The translations under genes and the position numbers were made by a program. From Tetmemena sp. SeJ-2015 (lineage: Eukaryota; Ciliophora; Spirotrichea; Sporadotrichida; Oxytrichidae), in NCBI GenBank assembly GCA_027382625.1, contig JAJKFJ010007177.1, positions 1 to 16,756 on the forward strand: 16,756 nt of DNA, read 5' to 3'. A model generated the notes under the pieces. It did no database searches. It had not been told where the DNA came from and was given only the letters and a program-made list of their open reading frames with translations. Numbering within the stretch: the first letter of the stretch is position 1; the number at the start of each line of letters is the position of its first letter. Below are positions 1-9,484 of the stretch, one piece after another.

Positions 1-216
1 GTGTTCACACACAACACCTTCATGAAGAAGAGTTGGTACAAGAAGCACGATAACATAGAAGTTTACGAGTAGAAAGTAAATATAACTACAAGTGCGTTAC
101 TTGCAGGAATCAGCGAAGACTCAGGCTAAGAAGCTTATGTCCTTCATCCTCGCTCTATCAAGCGAGAGCAGTATGTTGCGTTTATATTTCATAATCAAAT
201 GAGATTTAATTTTTGA
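1..216 (+). CDS. DDE transposase-like fragment, 5' end outside window
   Basis: Reading TAA/TAG as Gln gives 71 codons open from the window edge to TGA at 214-216. The pattern resembles the start of an IS630/Tc1-type DDE catalytic domain: a VFTHNTFMKKSWYKK segment, then a beta-strand-like TTSALLAGISEDSGQ, then SIKREQYVAFI. In this superfamily the first strand usually carries an Asp-Glu just before the (T/S)F...W segment. Here that place reads His-Asn (THNTF), so the first catalytic residue seems lost. The later catalytic Asp and Glu are not visible, because the frame runs into AT-rich sequence after about residue 65. Composition is clearly richer in GC than the DNA that follows. I infer a decayed or truncated element copy. 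The family call is by eye and could be wrong. Confidence 0.42.
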
Positions 217-298
217 AGAGTGAATAAATTTATTAAGCAAAACTATAATATTTTTAAAATGGATAGATTTCAAATCATTTTTATATAATTTTAAGTTT

Positions 299-895
299 TC
301 ATAAAATTCTAAAAATTAATAATTTTAATTTTTGCTTAAATATAAATAAATTATAAAATATTTTTTTAATAATTCTAATCTTATCTTAAATGTTAAGATG
401 GAAGATAAAATTCTAGATAATTAAAATCAAGAAAATACTTTTTTTCTTTTCCTCATTGTTAATTGTATTTACTTTTTTATGATACAATTTATGGTTGAAG
501 AAATATGCAATGTAAAATTTTTAGGCTAATAAATCGTAAATTATATGTAGAGTGCGTAGATCTTTAAATTTATAAAATGCTTTTAGTTATTAGTTGCGTT
601 AAAATCCTACTTGAAAAGCTTCAATTTAATTTTTTCCTGTATACGACTATGGATCTACAACTTGATCAATATCCTGCTTCTTCTTGTTTAGCGAGATCGA
701 GCAAACAGTTGTAATACTTTGCTGCTCTCTTTTTAAATCTTAGACTTGTATTTCAGCGCATTCGAAGTCAAATTAGGTAGCTACTTCGATTGACTCTGCC
801 CTATCATGGAGTAGACATTGTTTGTAGCTCTCATGAATCATATTCAAATTTATGCTCTTAAGGTAATCAACCCTCTACATGAATTCTTCAATCAT
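299..895 (-). CDS. Coiled-coil family protein, copy E
   Basis: The frame runs from ATG (893-895) to TGA (299-301), 198 residues with TAA/TAG as Gln. Residues 1-33 match the family core: a DYLKSINLNMIHESYKQ segment followed by LLHDR lines up with EYLKEMTIDTVFEHYW...QHDR in the copy at 12291-13200 and with NIDLVYDNYKQ in the copies at 7016 and 14259. A FDFECAEIQV segment follows at about residues 42-51, and a similar FDC-AEIQV is read upstream of the gene at 3508-4179. After about residue 110 the DNA becomes strongly AT-rich and the protein becomes Lys/Ile/Phe-rich, so the true 3' end may lie near 530. The N-terminal half of the family (GLVxxSE, NLVDE, AEQANI) is missing, so this is a truncated copy or a 3' exon. 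Function unknown. Confidence 0.5.
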
Positions 896-1501
896 GGGGA
901 TTATAATCCATAAAAATATATGATTAAGAATTGTTATAACTTTTATTTGAAGGAAAAAAGTATAAAGTAGAGAAAGAGACATTAAAATATAATTTTTGGA
1001 AAATAGATACTGCCACAAGCTTTGATCAATAGCTATGTAAATATAAAAATAGTTTCGATAGAATTAGTATAATAAAATCTTATTAGGTTTAAAAAATGAT
1101 ATATGAGTAGAGGATGATAGTTTTATTAAAATTGAAATTTATTATGAGAGAGATAGAATTTTAATTTTGGATTTGATCAAAAATTCAAATTTGATAAAAT
1201 TTTTAGTTTGTTTTGAAATATATTATATCTAAATCAAAAAATAGAAAAACAATTTTAAAATAAGATTTTACAATTATATTAGATAAAATTTAATATAAAA
1301 TACTCATCCTTAATTTATTTAATTTATAAATTGGTTTTTAATTTAAGAAACTATTTGCTCCAATCCTTTTACATTTAAACTAAAAAAAAATATCTTATGT
1401 ATCTGAGAGTTCAAGAAAAAAACAGAATTAAATTAATAATTAAATGAATAAATTAAAAATTATTTGCAGTTGAAGTATAAGTTTTTGGATTGAAATACTC
1501 A
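896..1501. other. AT-rich stretch, no gene seen
   Basis: Very AT-rich sequence with many TAA/TAG/TGA in all frames and long A/T runs. I could not find a frame that reads like protein on either strand, nor a repeat shared with other parts of the window. It separates copy E from the 91-residue gene at 1502-1777. Confidence 0.5.
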
Positions 1502-1777
1502 TCATTCGACTAGGCATTAAATTCTAAACAACTTTGATCCTTGCAATTTCTTCGTAGAAGGCCTGTTTAACGCGTTTCCTAAGTCATAAGTTTTTGAGTT
1601 TGTGACATTAAATCTCTTAGTATGCACCTCCTGTATTAATAGTGGTAGAACAAACTATTTTTATAATGTAAGGAGCTATCGAATAAGCCCAATTTTGAGC
1701 TAACTAGCTCGCAAAATAACGGCTGTCAACATTTTACTACTCTTCCTTTATTATTTTAACTTAATCCCCATTTTCAT
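1502..1777 (-). CDS. Small basic hypothetical protein (91 aa)
   Basis: ATG (1775-1777) to TGA (1502-1504) gives 91 residues with seven TAA/TAG codons read as Gln. A second TGA follows directly (1499-1501), giving a tandem stop. The start MKMGIKLKQQRKSSK is strongly basic. Residues 17-47 are Leu/Ile/Val-rich and could be an amphipathic helix or a weak membrane segment. The C-terminal third is polar (DLGNALNRPSTKKLQGSKLF). The DNA is clearly less AT-rich than both flanks, which supports a real gene. A basic, partly hydrophobic protein of this size could be a mitochondrial or ribosome-associated protein, but no family motif is visible. No introns are needed. Confidence 0.5.
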
Positions 1778-2548
1778 TTGAATTTAAACTATAATTTAAT
1801 AAAATTTCTAGAAAAAATTTAAAGCAGTGGCAATAAAATAAAAAATTTGTTAAAAAATTGAATATTTCAGACATTTCTAATTTTCAAAATTAAATTTATT
1901 AAAAATTATTCTGAATGTAATTGTAATAATTAAATATACCTTTTGCAATAAAAAAAGCCAAGATAATTTGTTTTATTGAGTAAAAATAATTATAAATGCT
2001 CTTAAAAAATTAGAATAGCATATAATATACGATTTAATTTGAGGAAGTATAAAATTATTCATTTATAATTGATAAATTATGGAAGAAAGAAATATGTTTT
2101 AAAATTGCAAAACTAATAAAAATCAATTTAGATATTGATTATTGGATTTAATTATACAATAATTATTAAAAAAAAGATTGAATTAGGAACTATTAATAGT
2201 GGTATCTAAATTTATTTTAGATGTCGACAAACAAAATTTTTAATATTTCAGGTTTTCTCAGCCCTTCCTAATCTTAGTAATGCTAAAAATAAGCTGTGAT
2301 ATGAATTTATGTGATTGCTGTGACAGAAAATGGCAAAATTTTGATTTAAAAGTAAAAATTACAAATAAATCTTATCAAAAGAGCCTAAAAATGTTATATA
2401 CTTGTAGTTTTTAATATATTTTCGGGGTAATAATTGGTTGAAATCCTAAGAAAAAAGAATTTATTTTAATTTATTGACAATAAGTAAATTAAAAAATGAA
2501 GATTCAATTTATTATTTCAAGATTTTTAATTACTTTAAAACTAATATT
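1778..2548. other. AT-rich stretch with a short GTCGAC-containing repeat
   Basis: No convincing gene. A segment near 2222-2262, starting GTCGACAAACAAA and running through a TTCAGGTTTTC block, resembles a segment near 3229-3272 that starts GTCGACGAACAAA and ends in TTTAGGTTTTAG. The match is short and imperfect, and I cannot say whether it is functional. Confidence 0.35.
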
Positions 2549-3514
2549 ATGAATTATACTGAGAGGAAAAAGTCTCAGCTGTCTTATACGCTTCGGTGCA
2601 GTCAAAAATATTTTACAAAATAATTTAAAAAAATATAAAAGTCAAGTAAAATCTTTGCTGCATCCTTTATAGTAATATTTAAGCAGAATATTTTAAGAAA
2701 AGTAGATTGTTTGCCAGTTTTTAAGATGTAAAAATATAGAATTGGTTACTATTTGGAGTTTAAGAAATGTAAGTTCTTATATTTAAAAGAAGGCTTTTTA
2801 TACAATCTAAATTAGATTAAGCTGCGACTCTGGAGAGTTTTATTCTTCTTAAAACACCTCATCCCTTAATTATTTTATTATTATCGAGATGATTCTGATT
2901 TTTAAGCAAGACTACTTGCCTTAAACATAATAATTATATAATTTTTAATTTAAAATCAACTCTTGCAAAATTTTTATCCTTTGTTAGTTAAAAAATCAAA
3001 AAACTGTTTTTTACTTTTTATAATCATCTTTTAAAAATTGAGATTAAGTTTCTCAATGGAAATAATCTTTCTTTAAAAAAGTCTTTGTTTAATTTTAAAT
3101 TAGATTTGTTAAATAAATCTAATATTTATTAATAAAAATTTAATTTTTTTCAACAAAAATTTAGTATTGCAACTACATATATAATAAATTAATTTTTCAG
3201 TCTCTGTATACAATTTAAAGATTTCGGTAGTCGACGAACAAATTCTTATAAATTTAATAATTTAGGTTTTAGAAGATAAATTATAAATAAAATTCATCAT
3301 ATTAAAGACAAGCATACCTATTTTTTAAAATATAAATCTGAATAAAGATTAGAATTTGATTTTGATTGAAATTTTTAAAAAAGCTGTTAATTATGGAAGT
3401 TAAAATTTTTTTTCTAATCCTTATTCTTTTATGTTTCCAAGGAAAAAAATTATTTTCAGCTTCTTAATGTATTATCTTCAAACAAAATATGAGTAATAAA
3501 TTATAGCTCATTGA
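2549..3514 (+). CDS. Long TGA-free frame, doubtful gene
   Basis: ATG (2549-2551) to TGA (3512-3514) is a 321-residue frame without an internal TGA. The first ~110 residues read like protein, beginning MNYTERKKSQLSYTLRCSQK and later including a LRLWRVLFFLKHLIPQLFYYYRDDS segment. The middle is dominated by Phe, Leu, Ile, Asn and Lys, as expected for translated AT-rich DNA. In such DNA, TGA-free runs of this length can arise by chance. One supporting point is context: its stop sits one base from the stop of the convergent gene at 3508-4179, a neat tail-to-tail arrangement. I see no domain. It may be a real N-terminal exon followed by noncoding sequence, or no gene at all. Confidence 0.27.
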
Positions 3515-4179
3515 TTTGTTCTCTTTAGAAGTTATCTAAAGCCGAAATTTTGAAAGATATAAAAAAGTCTAAAACCTCTATTAATGAAATTTTTTATTTT
3601 CAAATTTAAAATTTAGAATTCCTTACTCGAATTAAAATCACTCCGACAATAAATTATGTCAAATTCTTTTGTCAATTTTTGTACAGAGATCTCATAAAAT
3701 TCTATATCAAATTCCAATTCCTCCTTCTTCCTAGAAATTATTATTTGCACTCTCGAATCTTTGAACTATCATGTTTATAATTTAATTGGCTTTATGAAAA
3801 AGCTGAGTCTTATCAATTTCCGGAACAAATCTTTCCAATTCCTGTATGATTATAATTTAATATGTAATTCTTCCTCTGTCTCATTAAATCTGATACAAAT
3901 TTCTCTTATTAAGATAAATTGAACCAGATTTAATAATTTTAAATTCTTAACGTTCTCGGATGGTTAGATGCCCAACTTTTCACTCATCTCGTGCAAGTAC
4001 TTAATGATAGGCTTATAGTCGGCCATTTATTCTTCAATGGCTTGGTGCAGATCCTATAACTTGGTGTACACATGATAGTACTATTGTTCTAGTTTTTCAG
4101 TGATGATCTTTCTATTTGATGATCTGTGATCATGAATGGAATCCGCATCGTCTTGGCACTTTTAACAATATGAAATAAA
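3508..4179 (-). CDS. Coiled-coil-like protein, copy F, one internal TGA
   Basis: One frame with TAA/TAG as Gln runs from 4179 to TGA 3508-3510, about 223 codons, with a single internal TGA at 3769-3771. The upstream part has heptad-like Glu/Lys/Leu spacing (IITEKLEQQYYHVYTKLQDL, then IIKYLHEMSEKLG). The part after 3769 is equally protein-like (KKEELEFDIEFYEISVQKL), so the coding frame clearly spans the TGA. Further upstream the same frame stays open through TGAs at 4180-4182 and 4219-4221 and includes a FDC-AEIQV segment like that in copy E. The first ATG inside the strict frame is at 4024-4026, so the true N-terminus is upstream. Probably a distant member of the local coiled-coil family. Either TGA 3769 is read through or this copy is broken. 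Confidence 0.48.
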
Positions 4180-4260
4180 TCATGACTGGATATTAAGAAC
4201 TTATATTTCAGCTCAGCAATCAAATTTAAAAGAGACTGTTATAGTCAAGGTATCAGAGTG

Positions 4261-5171
4261 TAATCATTTTCTTTAATCTAAAATCAATATATAACTTGTT
4301 GTTTCTATATCTTAAAAATAAAAACAAAATAGATTTTGTTCTCAAAATTCTCTAATATAAATTTTATTGAAAGCTCAAACAAAATATAAGGGGGAGGAAG
4401 TAAATGTACACGGCATTTAATATAATTATATAGAAACCCATTTGGCTAATCGGAGTTCTGAATCAAAAGATTTTATAAGGTTTAAAATCCTTACACAGTA
4501 TTATAAATAAAGGAAGGATCGATCTTTGGATTTAAAATTAAAGATTTAAAGATTTATTTAAAATTTAAATAGTATTTAAACAAACTACTTTCTCATAATC
4601 CAAATAACCATCTTTGGTTTCTTAAAATAGATAAGATTACCTATTTTATTATATTTAAATAGAAAGAGATTATCACATTTTAAAAATAGTTTATGTTTCA
4701 GGCTTAATTATAATTCTAAATTTCAATCAGCTCCCCATTCATAAGTCTTGGCTAAATTATCGAATCTTACAATTTAAGTCTTTGTACTTTGATCTTCTAC
4801 CAACTCCCTCTTTTAAAAATTGAAATATTTTTCTAAATAAAATTATCTAAAGAAGATTAATTAAAATTTAAAAGAAATTTACTTCTCTAAAAATAAATAA
4901 TCATTCGTTAAAACTATTAGACTAAGCTCTAAAAGATTTTTTTTTGCAAAAAATATTTAATATAATATAGAGGATATGATATTCCAAAATCTTACAATTA
5001 TTTATCCTATAGTATTGCGAAAAATAAGCATTTATGGAACTAATTTCTTCTTTATATCTTTAATAAATATAAATGATGCCATTCTTCATAATTATTCATA
5101 CATTTGTTTTTAAAATTAATTTTTAATAGCTATTTAATATAAAATCGTGTATTAATATATTAAAATTATAT
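4261..5171. other. AT-rich stretch, no firm gene
   Basis: Mostly long A/T runs. The frame of the gene at 3508-4179 stays loosely open to about 4380 but loses protein character. Around 5000-5095 (minus) a short segment reads NNYEEWHHLYLLKIQRRNQF and lies in the same frame as the small gene at 5172-5324. It might be a second exon of that gene, but no GT...AG pair marks an intron. Confidence 0.3.
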
Positions 5172-5324
5172 ATCTTGTTAATATGGCTTGCCTTCTAAGC
5201 AATCTTTAGTGCAATAGTATATGAGAGATAACCCGTTTTCTGAACATTGGCCAAACTTTTTGGCAATTTCTTCTGCGTCGGGTCCATACATAGTCTTTAA
5301 TCCTTGCATTTACTTCTGCTGCAT
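5172..5324 (-). CDS. Small Cys-containing protein or exon
   Basis: ATG (5322-5324) opens a frame of about 50 residues before the DNA turns AT-rich: MQQKQMQGLKTMYGPDAEEI, then a KKFGQCSENGLSLIYYCTKDC segment and EGKPY. Three cysteines lie at about residues 27, 38 and 42. Codon use is compact and only a few Gln are TAA/TAG. The other two minus-strand frames read as Arg- or Ser-rich sequence and are less likely. No TGA follows for several hundred bases in this frame, so the 3' end is not defined and the end given is where protein character stops. The Cys spacing is not one I can assign with confidence. It could be a small complete gene, a single exon, or a germline gene segment. Confidence 0.42.
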
Positions 5325-5393
5325 CTTGAAATTATTGATCAGTATTTGTTTTTTAATTTTATAAATATTTTTTTAAAAAAAAAATATTCCAAA

Positions 5394-5636
5394 ATGTTAG
5401 ATAAAAATGATTATTTTAAAACACATAAGAAAGTTTTTGCTTTTACGAATATATCATTTTTCACTTTAAATTTAATAAAAAAAATTATAGCTTTTAATGA
5501 TAGAACAAATAATTTAATTATAATCAATAATTTGTTGCAAACTATAAATTTGGATATATAACATGATGGCAGTCAAATTAATAAAAATAAAAATTTAATC
5601 ATTTAATGCAGAATTTAATAACATTAAATTATATGA
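5394..5636 (+). CDS. Short Asn/Ile/Lys-rich frame, doubtful
   Basis: ATG (5394-5396) opens a frame with no stop of any kind until TAA at 5559-5561, and no TGA until 5634-5636. The 80-residue product starts MLDKNDYFKTHKKVFAF and is rich in Asn, Ile, Leu, Lys and Phe. A run this long free of TAA and TAG is unusual in DNA this AT-rich, which is the only argument for a gene. There is no motif, and base composition is no different from the flanks. The in-frame extension upstream to 5304 overlaps the antisense gene at 5172-5324 and is less likely. Confidence 0.22.
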
Positions 5637-7015
5637 GAAGCTAAAATTAATATTGCTTCCAATTCTCAATCAAGAAATATGATCAGAGTATTTTCCTATC
5701 CTCCATTTCTCTACCAGTATCTATAACTTTAAAGTTTAATCCAACGCAGAGATTATTAGGATGAGCAAATTGTAAGATTCAAATATGCATCAAAGGGAAT
5801 AATTTTTATTTAAATTTCAGATATCATTAAAGCAGCATCTTAATAATATAAATAATTTAAGTTTTAATTAAATCTAGCTTTCGATAAATACTCAGCTGTA
5901 ATTAAAAATATTTGTCTGGCTCTTGTTAGATTATAATTTTATAATTACTATTCAACTCCAAATACTTTATTGTAAAAAGTTTTTATTTTTATTTATGCTA
6001 CTTTTTGTATATTCTTTTCGAATTTAGAATTATTTAGGAAAATTAAACGTCATAAAATGCGTAAATTTTATCAAATTAATTATGTCTAAAATTTTTTCAA
6101 ATAATTCTTAAAAATTTTATATGTGCATATTTTTGAGGGACATAAATTATAATTTATAAATATTATTTACAATTTACGCAAAAAGATAAATTGAGAATTA
6201 GGTTTATATTCTTCGCAATCTATTAAATTTATAGTCCTCTTATTGATCAATGAGGAAACAGCTATTGATCCATTACTTCAATTATTAAAAGAATTCTGCC
6301 CAAAATAACTATCGCACTCTCCGCAGATTTAGATTTTTAATTAGAATTGATTTTAAAATGGAAATAAGCTTTAAATAATAATTTAAGAAGAAGCTTTAGT
6401 ATCTTTTTCCAAAGTTTTAAAGAACAATTTAATTTGATATAATTTATAAATTAAAAGGTGAGGGTAGGAAGTTCTTTTTCGTAAAAATATATCAATTAAA
6501 TATTAAAGTGAGTTTCATTTAGTGGTAAATTTTTATTTCTGATAGCTTCCAATAGATGACTAAACAAACTTTGATATTCTATTTATCATGTTTTCTGAAT
6601 CGCCCTATAATCTTTTTTGAAATAGAAGCATCTTTTATTAAAAATAATCGCATCTTGAAATTTTATACAAAAGGAATTTATAGTTAAAAGATGCTATTAT
6701 TGCTATGAAATTAATTTCAATAAGTTTTTTATTAATTAAATTCTACAAAAATTTAAAACCTAAAGGATAATTTGATGAAAATAGAAGTGCGAATTAAAAG
6801 TAAAAAGATTCTCTTTTAAATAAAGAATAAGAAGTTAATTTATTTTTAATTTTAATATTTTAAAAGGAAAAAACTTTTCAAACTTATTGAAAAATTTAAT
6901 AAATTATTTGACCTCAATAATTTATAACACTACCTCTATAATTCTATACACTATACTATACTCAGGGTACTTTAAGAGAAATCTCGCGGTTTAAGAAATT
7001 AGATAAAGAAATAAA
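5637..7015. other. AT-rich stretch with two weak coding-like patches
   Basis: Two short patches read like protein but lack defined ends. On the plus strand, about 6249-6350 gives NEETAIDPLLQLLKEFCPKQ and ends at TGA 6348-6350. On the minus strand, about 5700-5840 gives a segment containing EIQIKIIPFDAYLNLTICSS. Neither has a recognisable motif or a clear start. The remainder is A/T runs. Confidence 0.25.
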
Positions 7016-7495
7016 TCATTTCTTCATTAAATTAAAGCATTCATAGAAAATATCTTCACTCATATCAATTGTATTCTAAGGGTCTTCACTCTTGAAAGTT
7101 AATTATTTCAGCTTAAGATGTGTGAAAAGAAAGTTGATCATTTCACCTTTCTCTTTTAATTGCTTTTAAACAGTCTTATTTTCGTTTTAAAGATTCTGGT
7201 TTTAATTCTTTAGAGTATCTATTTATTCTTGATGAGCTCTATTGATCAGGATATTGAACTACTCTTTAATTTTTTTTCTACAATAGATTCTCATCTAAAC
7301 TCCTCGTTGCATATAAACTTGCTTATAATTATCGTAAACTAGATCAATATTTGAATTTTTCAAATACTCCAACTCTTTCAACTTTATTTTTGCTTCTGAG
7401 ATATCTTTAGAAAGGATTTTTAAATTAATTATATCGTAAATGATATTCGCATTCTCAGCTGCTTCTTTCCTTATAGTCGAGATTTAAATAATTAT
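7016..7495 (-). CDS. Coiled-coil family protein, copy D, 3' part
   Basis: About 160 codons free of TGA, ending at TGA 7016-7018, with many TAA/TAG read as Gln. It aligns over its first ~60 residues with the gene at 14259: RKEAAENANIIYDIINLK against MKEEAEQANINYNVIKLK, then ELEYLKNSNIDLVYDNYKQV against KLKYLEKANIDLVYDNYKQL. The rest is a strong coiled coil (HQEQIDTLKNQNQNLQNENK) with a divergent C-terminus. There is no ATG at the left edge of homology, so this is not a complete gene. Its 5' part is the segment at 8346-8755, which ends in the NLVE motif that precedes this part in other family members. The two are separated by about 0.85 kb of extra DNA. Probably a cytoskeletal or scaffold-like protein; function unknown. 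Confidence 0.62.
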
Positions 7496-7500
7496 ATGGA

Positions 7501-8345
7501 ATAAAAAGTGGGAATTTAAAAAGCATGAAAGATATCTGATTAGACGGTCCCTTGATATTCATATACCTTTAAAAATAATGCAAGAACATTTATATAATAT
7601 GATTAAATTAGAAGAAAAAAATATAAGATCCGTGAATTAGTATCAAAGTCAGCTTGGTTGGGGAAGGGAGATAAGCAAGTCGTTTATCAATCCATCTATC
7701 AGTTTGTGTTTATCCTCTCCTGGAAGCGATCTAAATTAATAAACCTTTTTTAAGAGGTGGTGTATGTTTAATATAATGATATTTTGATTGGGGCAAACTC
7801 CAAAGTAATGCAAAAACTGTACGAGATCCCAAATTTTAGATTTTACCCTAGATTAGAGACCTAAATTCAAGGAGTTGAGGAAACCTCATAAGGAAAATAG
7901 TAGAAGTAAAAATATTCAATGGAGTATGGCCGGTTATGTGTAAGATTGCATGTAGTACTCGCATATGCAGTATGTGAAAATGTACATTTTAAAGCTGATT
8001 TATGGCTTTTTTGACACACTATACATGCTATTAATTATGATTGCCTAGCACCGAGGTCTTATTAGCCAGGATAATTTTTGTAATCTTTTTGCGTTCATTT
8101 TTCTCCTTTAACTATACTTAAAAACATTATATTTAAGTTTTTAGCTAAGACAAGGCCAGCAGATCCATAAGTACTAAAAGTGAGAGCTGACTGGCAATTC
8201 AGAATTTGAGTGCTGCTGGGGATTTTCTCTGGTTTTAAAAGAAGAGCGATTAGTTATACCGATTAATTGATATCCTGGGCTGACATGTGTTTATAAGCTA
8301 GGTTGCATAAGTCATAAAGTTTTTAATTTTTGTCTGCTAATTTAC
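7501..8345. other. Extra sequence splitting the coiled-coil gene of unit 1
   Basis: This stretch lies between the two halves of the coiled-coil gene. In unit 2 the equivalent gap is about 280 bp of AT-rich DNA with both halves in the same frame. The extra part is richer in GC than its surroundings and reads as protein-like on the plus strand, opposite to the host gene. That fits an inserted mobile or germline-limited element, but I found no clear terminal inverted repeats or target duplication by eye. A large intron or a chromosomal rearrangement would look similar. Confidence 0.4.
7556..8014 (+). CDS. Possible gene in the inserted stretch, faint RT-like motif
   Basis: With TAA/TAG as Gln this frame is open for 152 codons, between TGA 7553-7555 and TGA 8012-8014. 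Beyond 8014 the same frame keeps reading through another TGA to about 8330, with Trp-rich sequence. A segment VVYVQYNDILIGANSK resembles the YxDD region of reverse transcriptases (compare the known pattern YADD followed by hydrophobics and Gly), but one acidic residue is missing and the other RT blocks are not evident. The two other plus-strand frames are also open and partly protein-like, so the frame choice is uncertain. Sense is opposite to the interrupted coiled-coil gene. Treat the RT idea as a lead only. Confidence 0.27.
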
Positions 8346-8755
8346 TCATTACTTCTGTTCTATTTCTACTAAGTTCCTCTTTTATATAATTTTCAAATTG
8401 TTATCAATATGAGCCATCGATGGTGTACTAAATTTTATTCTTTATTTTATATCTTACTTCAAATTTGAGCTAAAAGTTTCCTCAAAAAATATTTTATAAT
8501 ATATAATATTCTTAAGATTCTCTAATATACGAATAGCTTGTAATTTATTGATCTTTGGATAAAATATAATTTGATTTCAAAAAATTTCCTGTTATAATTT
8601 TGACTCTTTAAGCAGGGTTTTTAGTTCTTTATAATCCTTAAATAGATTCTTCTATCCTTTTTGAAAATTAATTGCAAGTCTCTCTCTTTCTTATTCAGAG
8701 AAAGTTACTAAACCTTTATGATTAATTTTTTTAAAATTATTTATTAAAGATATGA
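8346..8755 (-). CDS. Coiled-coil family protein, copy D, 5' part
   Basis: One frame from about 8755 to TGA 8346-8348 with one internal TGA at 8577-8579. The start of homology reads KGLVTFSEQERERLAINF, matching KGLVDYSEDEKKRLAIKF at 15140-15182 of unit 2, followed by YKELKTLLKESKLQ against FKKL-QLFSKSKIQ. The end reads IQKRNLVEIEQKQ and matches VEKNLVDELERVQQ in the gene at 12291-13200. Both ends of this segment are thus supported by relatives in the same frame, on either side of TGA 8577. The 3' half of the gene continues at 7016-7495 after the extra stretch. I see no ATG at the left edge, so the 5' end is not defined. Function unknown. Confidence 0.55.
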
Positions 8756-8825
8756 AAATATAATATTTGAGAAAGCTAGAAATAAGAAATATTCATAACT
8801 TTAATTTAAAGAGATTTCAGAAGTG

Positions 8826-9302
8826 TCAACTGCAGAAGTTACAATGTTAAAGTAAATATCTTTCCCTTTCGAGCTAGGGATTACTATTTTATGAAAATAA
8901 TACATCTCATTAGCTTAATATTGCTTAGAATTTTAAAAAGGAGAGGATTTAATTAGATAGCTGCAATTTAAATGTCACCGATTAGAAAAATAATTAAACC
9001 TTCGATTCAGCATAAAAATCTAACAAATTTATATCCTTGTAACTTTTATGTGGGAGTAATCAGTCAAGAGCTAAAGGCGACCCAAGTTTTAAATAAAATG
9101 AAATATAAGAATATGAGGAGTGTGTGAGTCATATCTCATTGCTGTGAGGTGCTTTGTAGATGATTAAGGAAGAAAATCATACTAATTTTTGATAAGCCAT
9201 AGAATTAGCTGCAGATCAGTGGGTGAATCTATGATTTCTATGAAGTTACAGTTCTTTATTTATTGTTTTAAACAAAAAATCAATTTTAATTAAAATTCAT
9301 GA
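8826..9302 (+). CDS. Possible gene with three internal TGAs, unassigned
   Basis: One plus-strand frame reads as protein from about 8826 to TGA 9300-9302, with TGAs at 8892, 9099 and 9114. Segments include CLEFQKGEDLIRQLQFKCHR and, after the last internal TGA, CESYLIAVRCFVDDQGRKSY. The latter, an alternating hydrophobic strand with Asp-Asp and Gly, is what a DDE or other nuclease strand can look like. It has loose similarity to the ALLAGISEDSGQ part of the fragment at 1-216, but not enough to assign. GC content is above the flanks. It lies between the start of the coiled-coil gene and the small hydrophobic gene of unit 1, and has no counterpart in the shorter spacer of unit 2. It could be an inserted element relic. 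Confidence 0.33.
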
Positions 9303-9424
9303 TATAATTCTCTTATGAAAAAAAGATAAGATATAATTCTTCTTATAATTCCTAACTCTCTCGGTTTAAATTTTCAATTAAAAAATATATTCTATTATAA
9401 ATTTGATGATCTTAAAAAAAAGGT

Positions 9425-9445
9425 TATTCCACTTATTGTGGAATA
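9425..9445. repeat. Perfect 8-bp hairpin upstream of the small gene
   Basis: TATTCCAC (9425-9432) and GTGGAATA (9438-9445) are perfect inverted copies around a 5-base loop. The hairpin lies about 40 bp before the ATG of the small hydrophobic gene. It may be a binding site or chance; the unit 2 copy does not preserve it. Confidence 0.4.
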
Positions 9446-9484
9446 GTAATTCTCTACTAGCATATCGAGATCTTCAATCTAGTG

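Noticed and set aside
5304..5393. Upstream part of an 85-codon standard-code frame starting MHLLLLHLEI
   Set aside because: It overlaps the antisense of the Cys-containing gene at 5172-5324 and is mostly T-run translation. Only the part from ATG 5394 is kept, at low confidence.
7621..8340. A complete retroelement in the inserted stretch
   Set aside because: Only one weak RT-like block is visible, all three plus frames are open under the altered code, and there are no clear terminal repeats.
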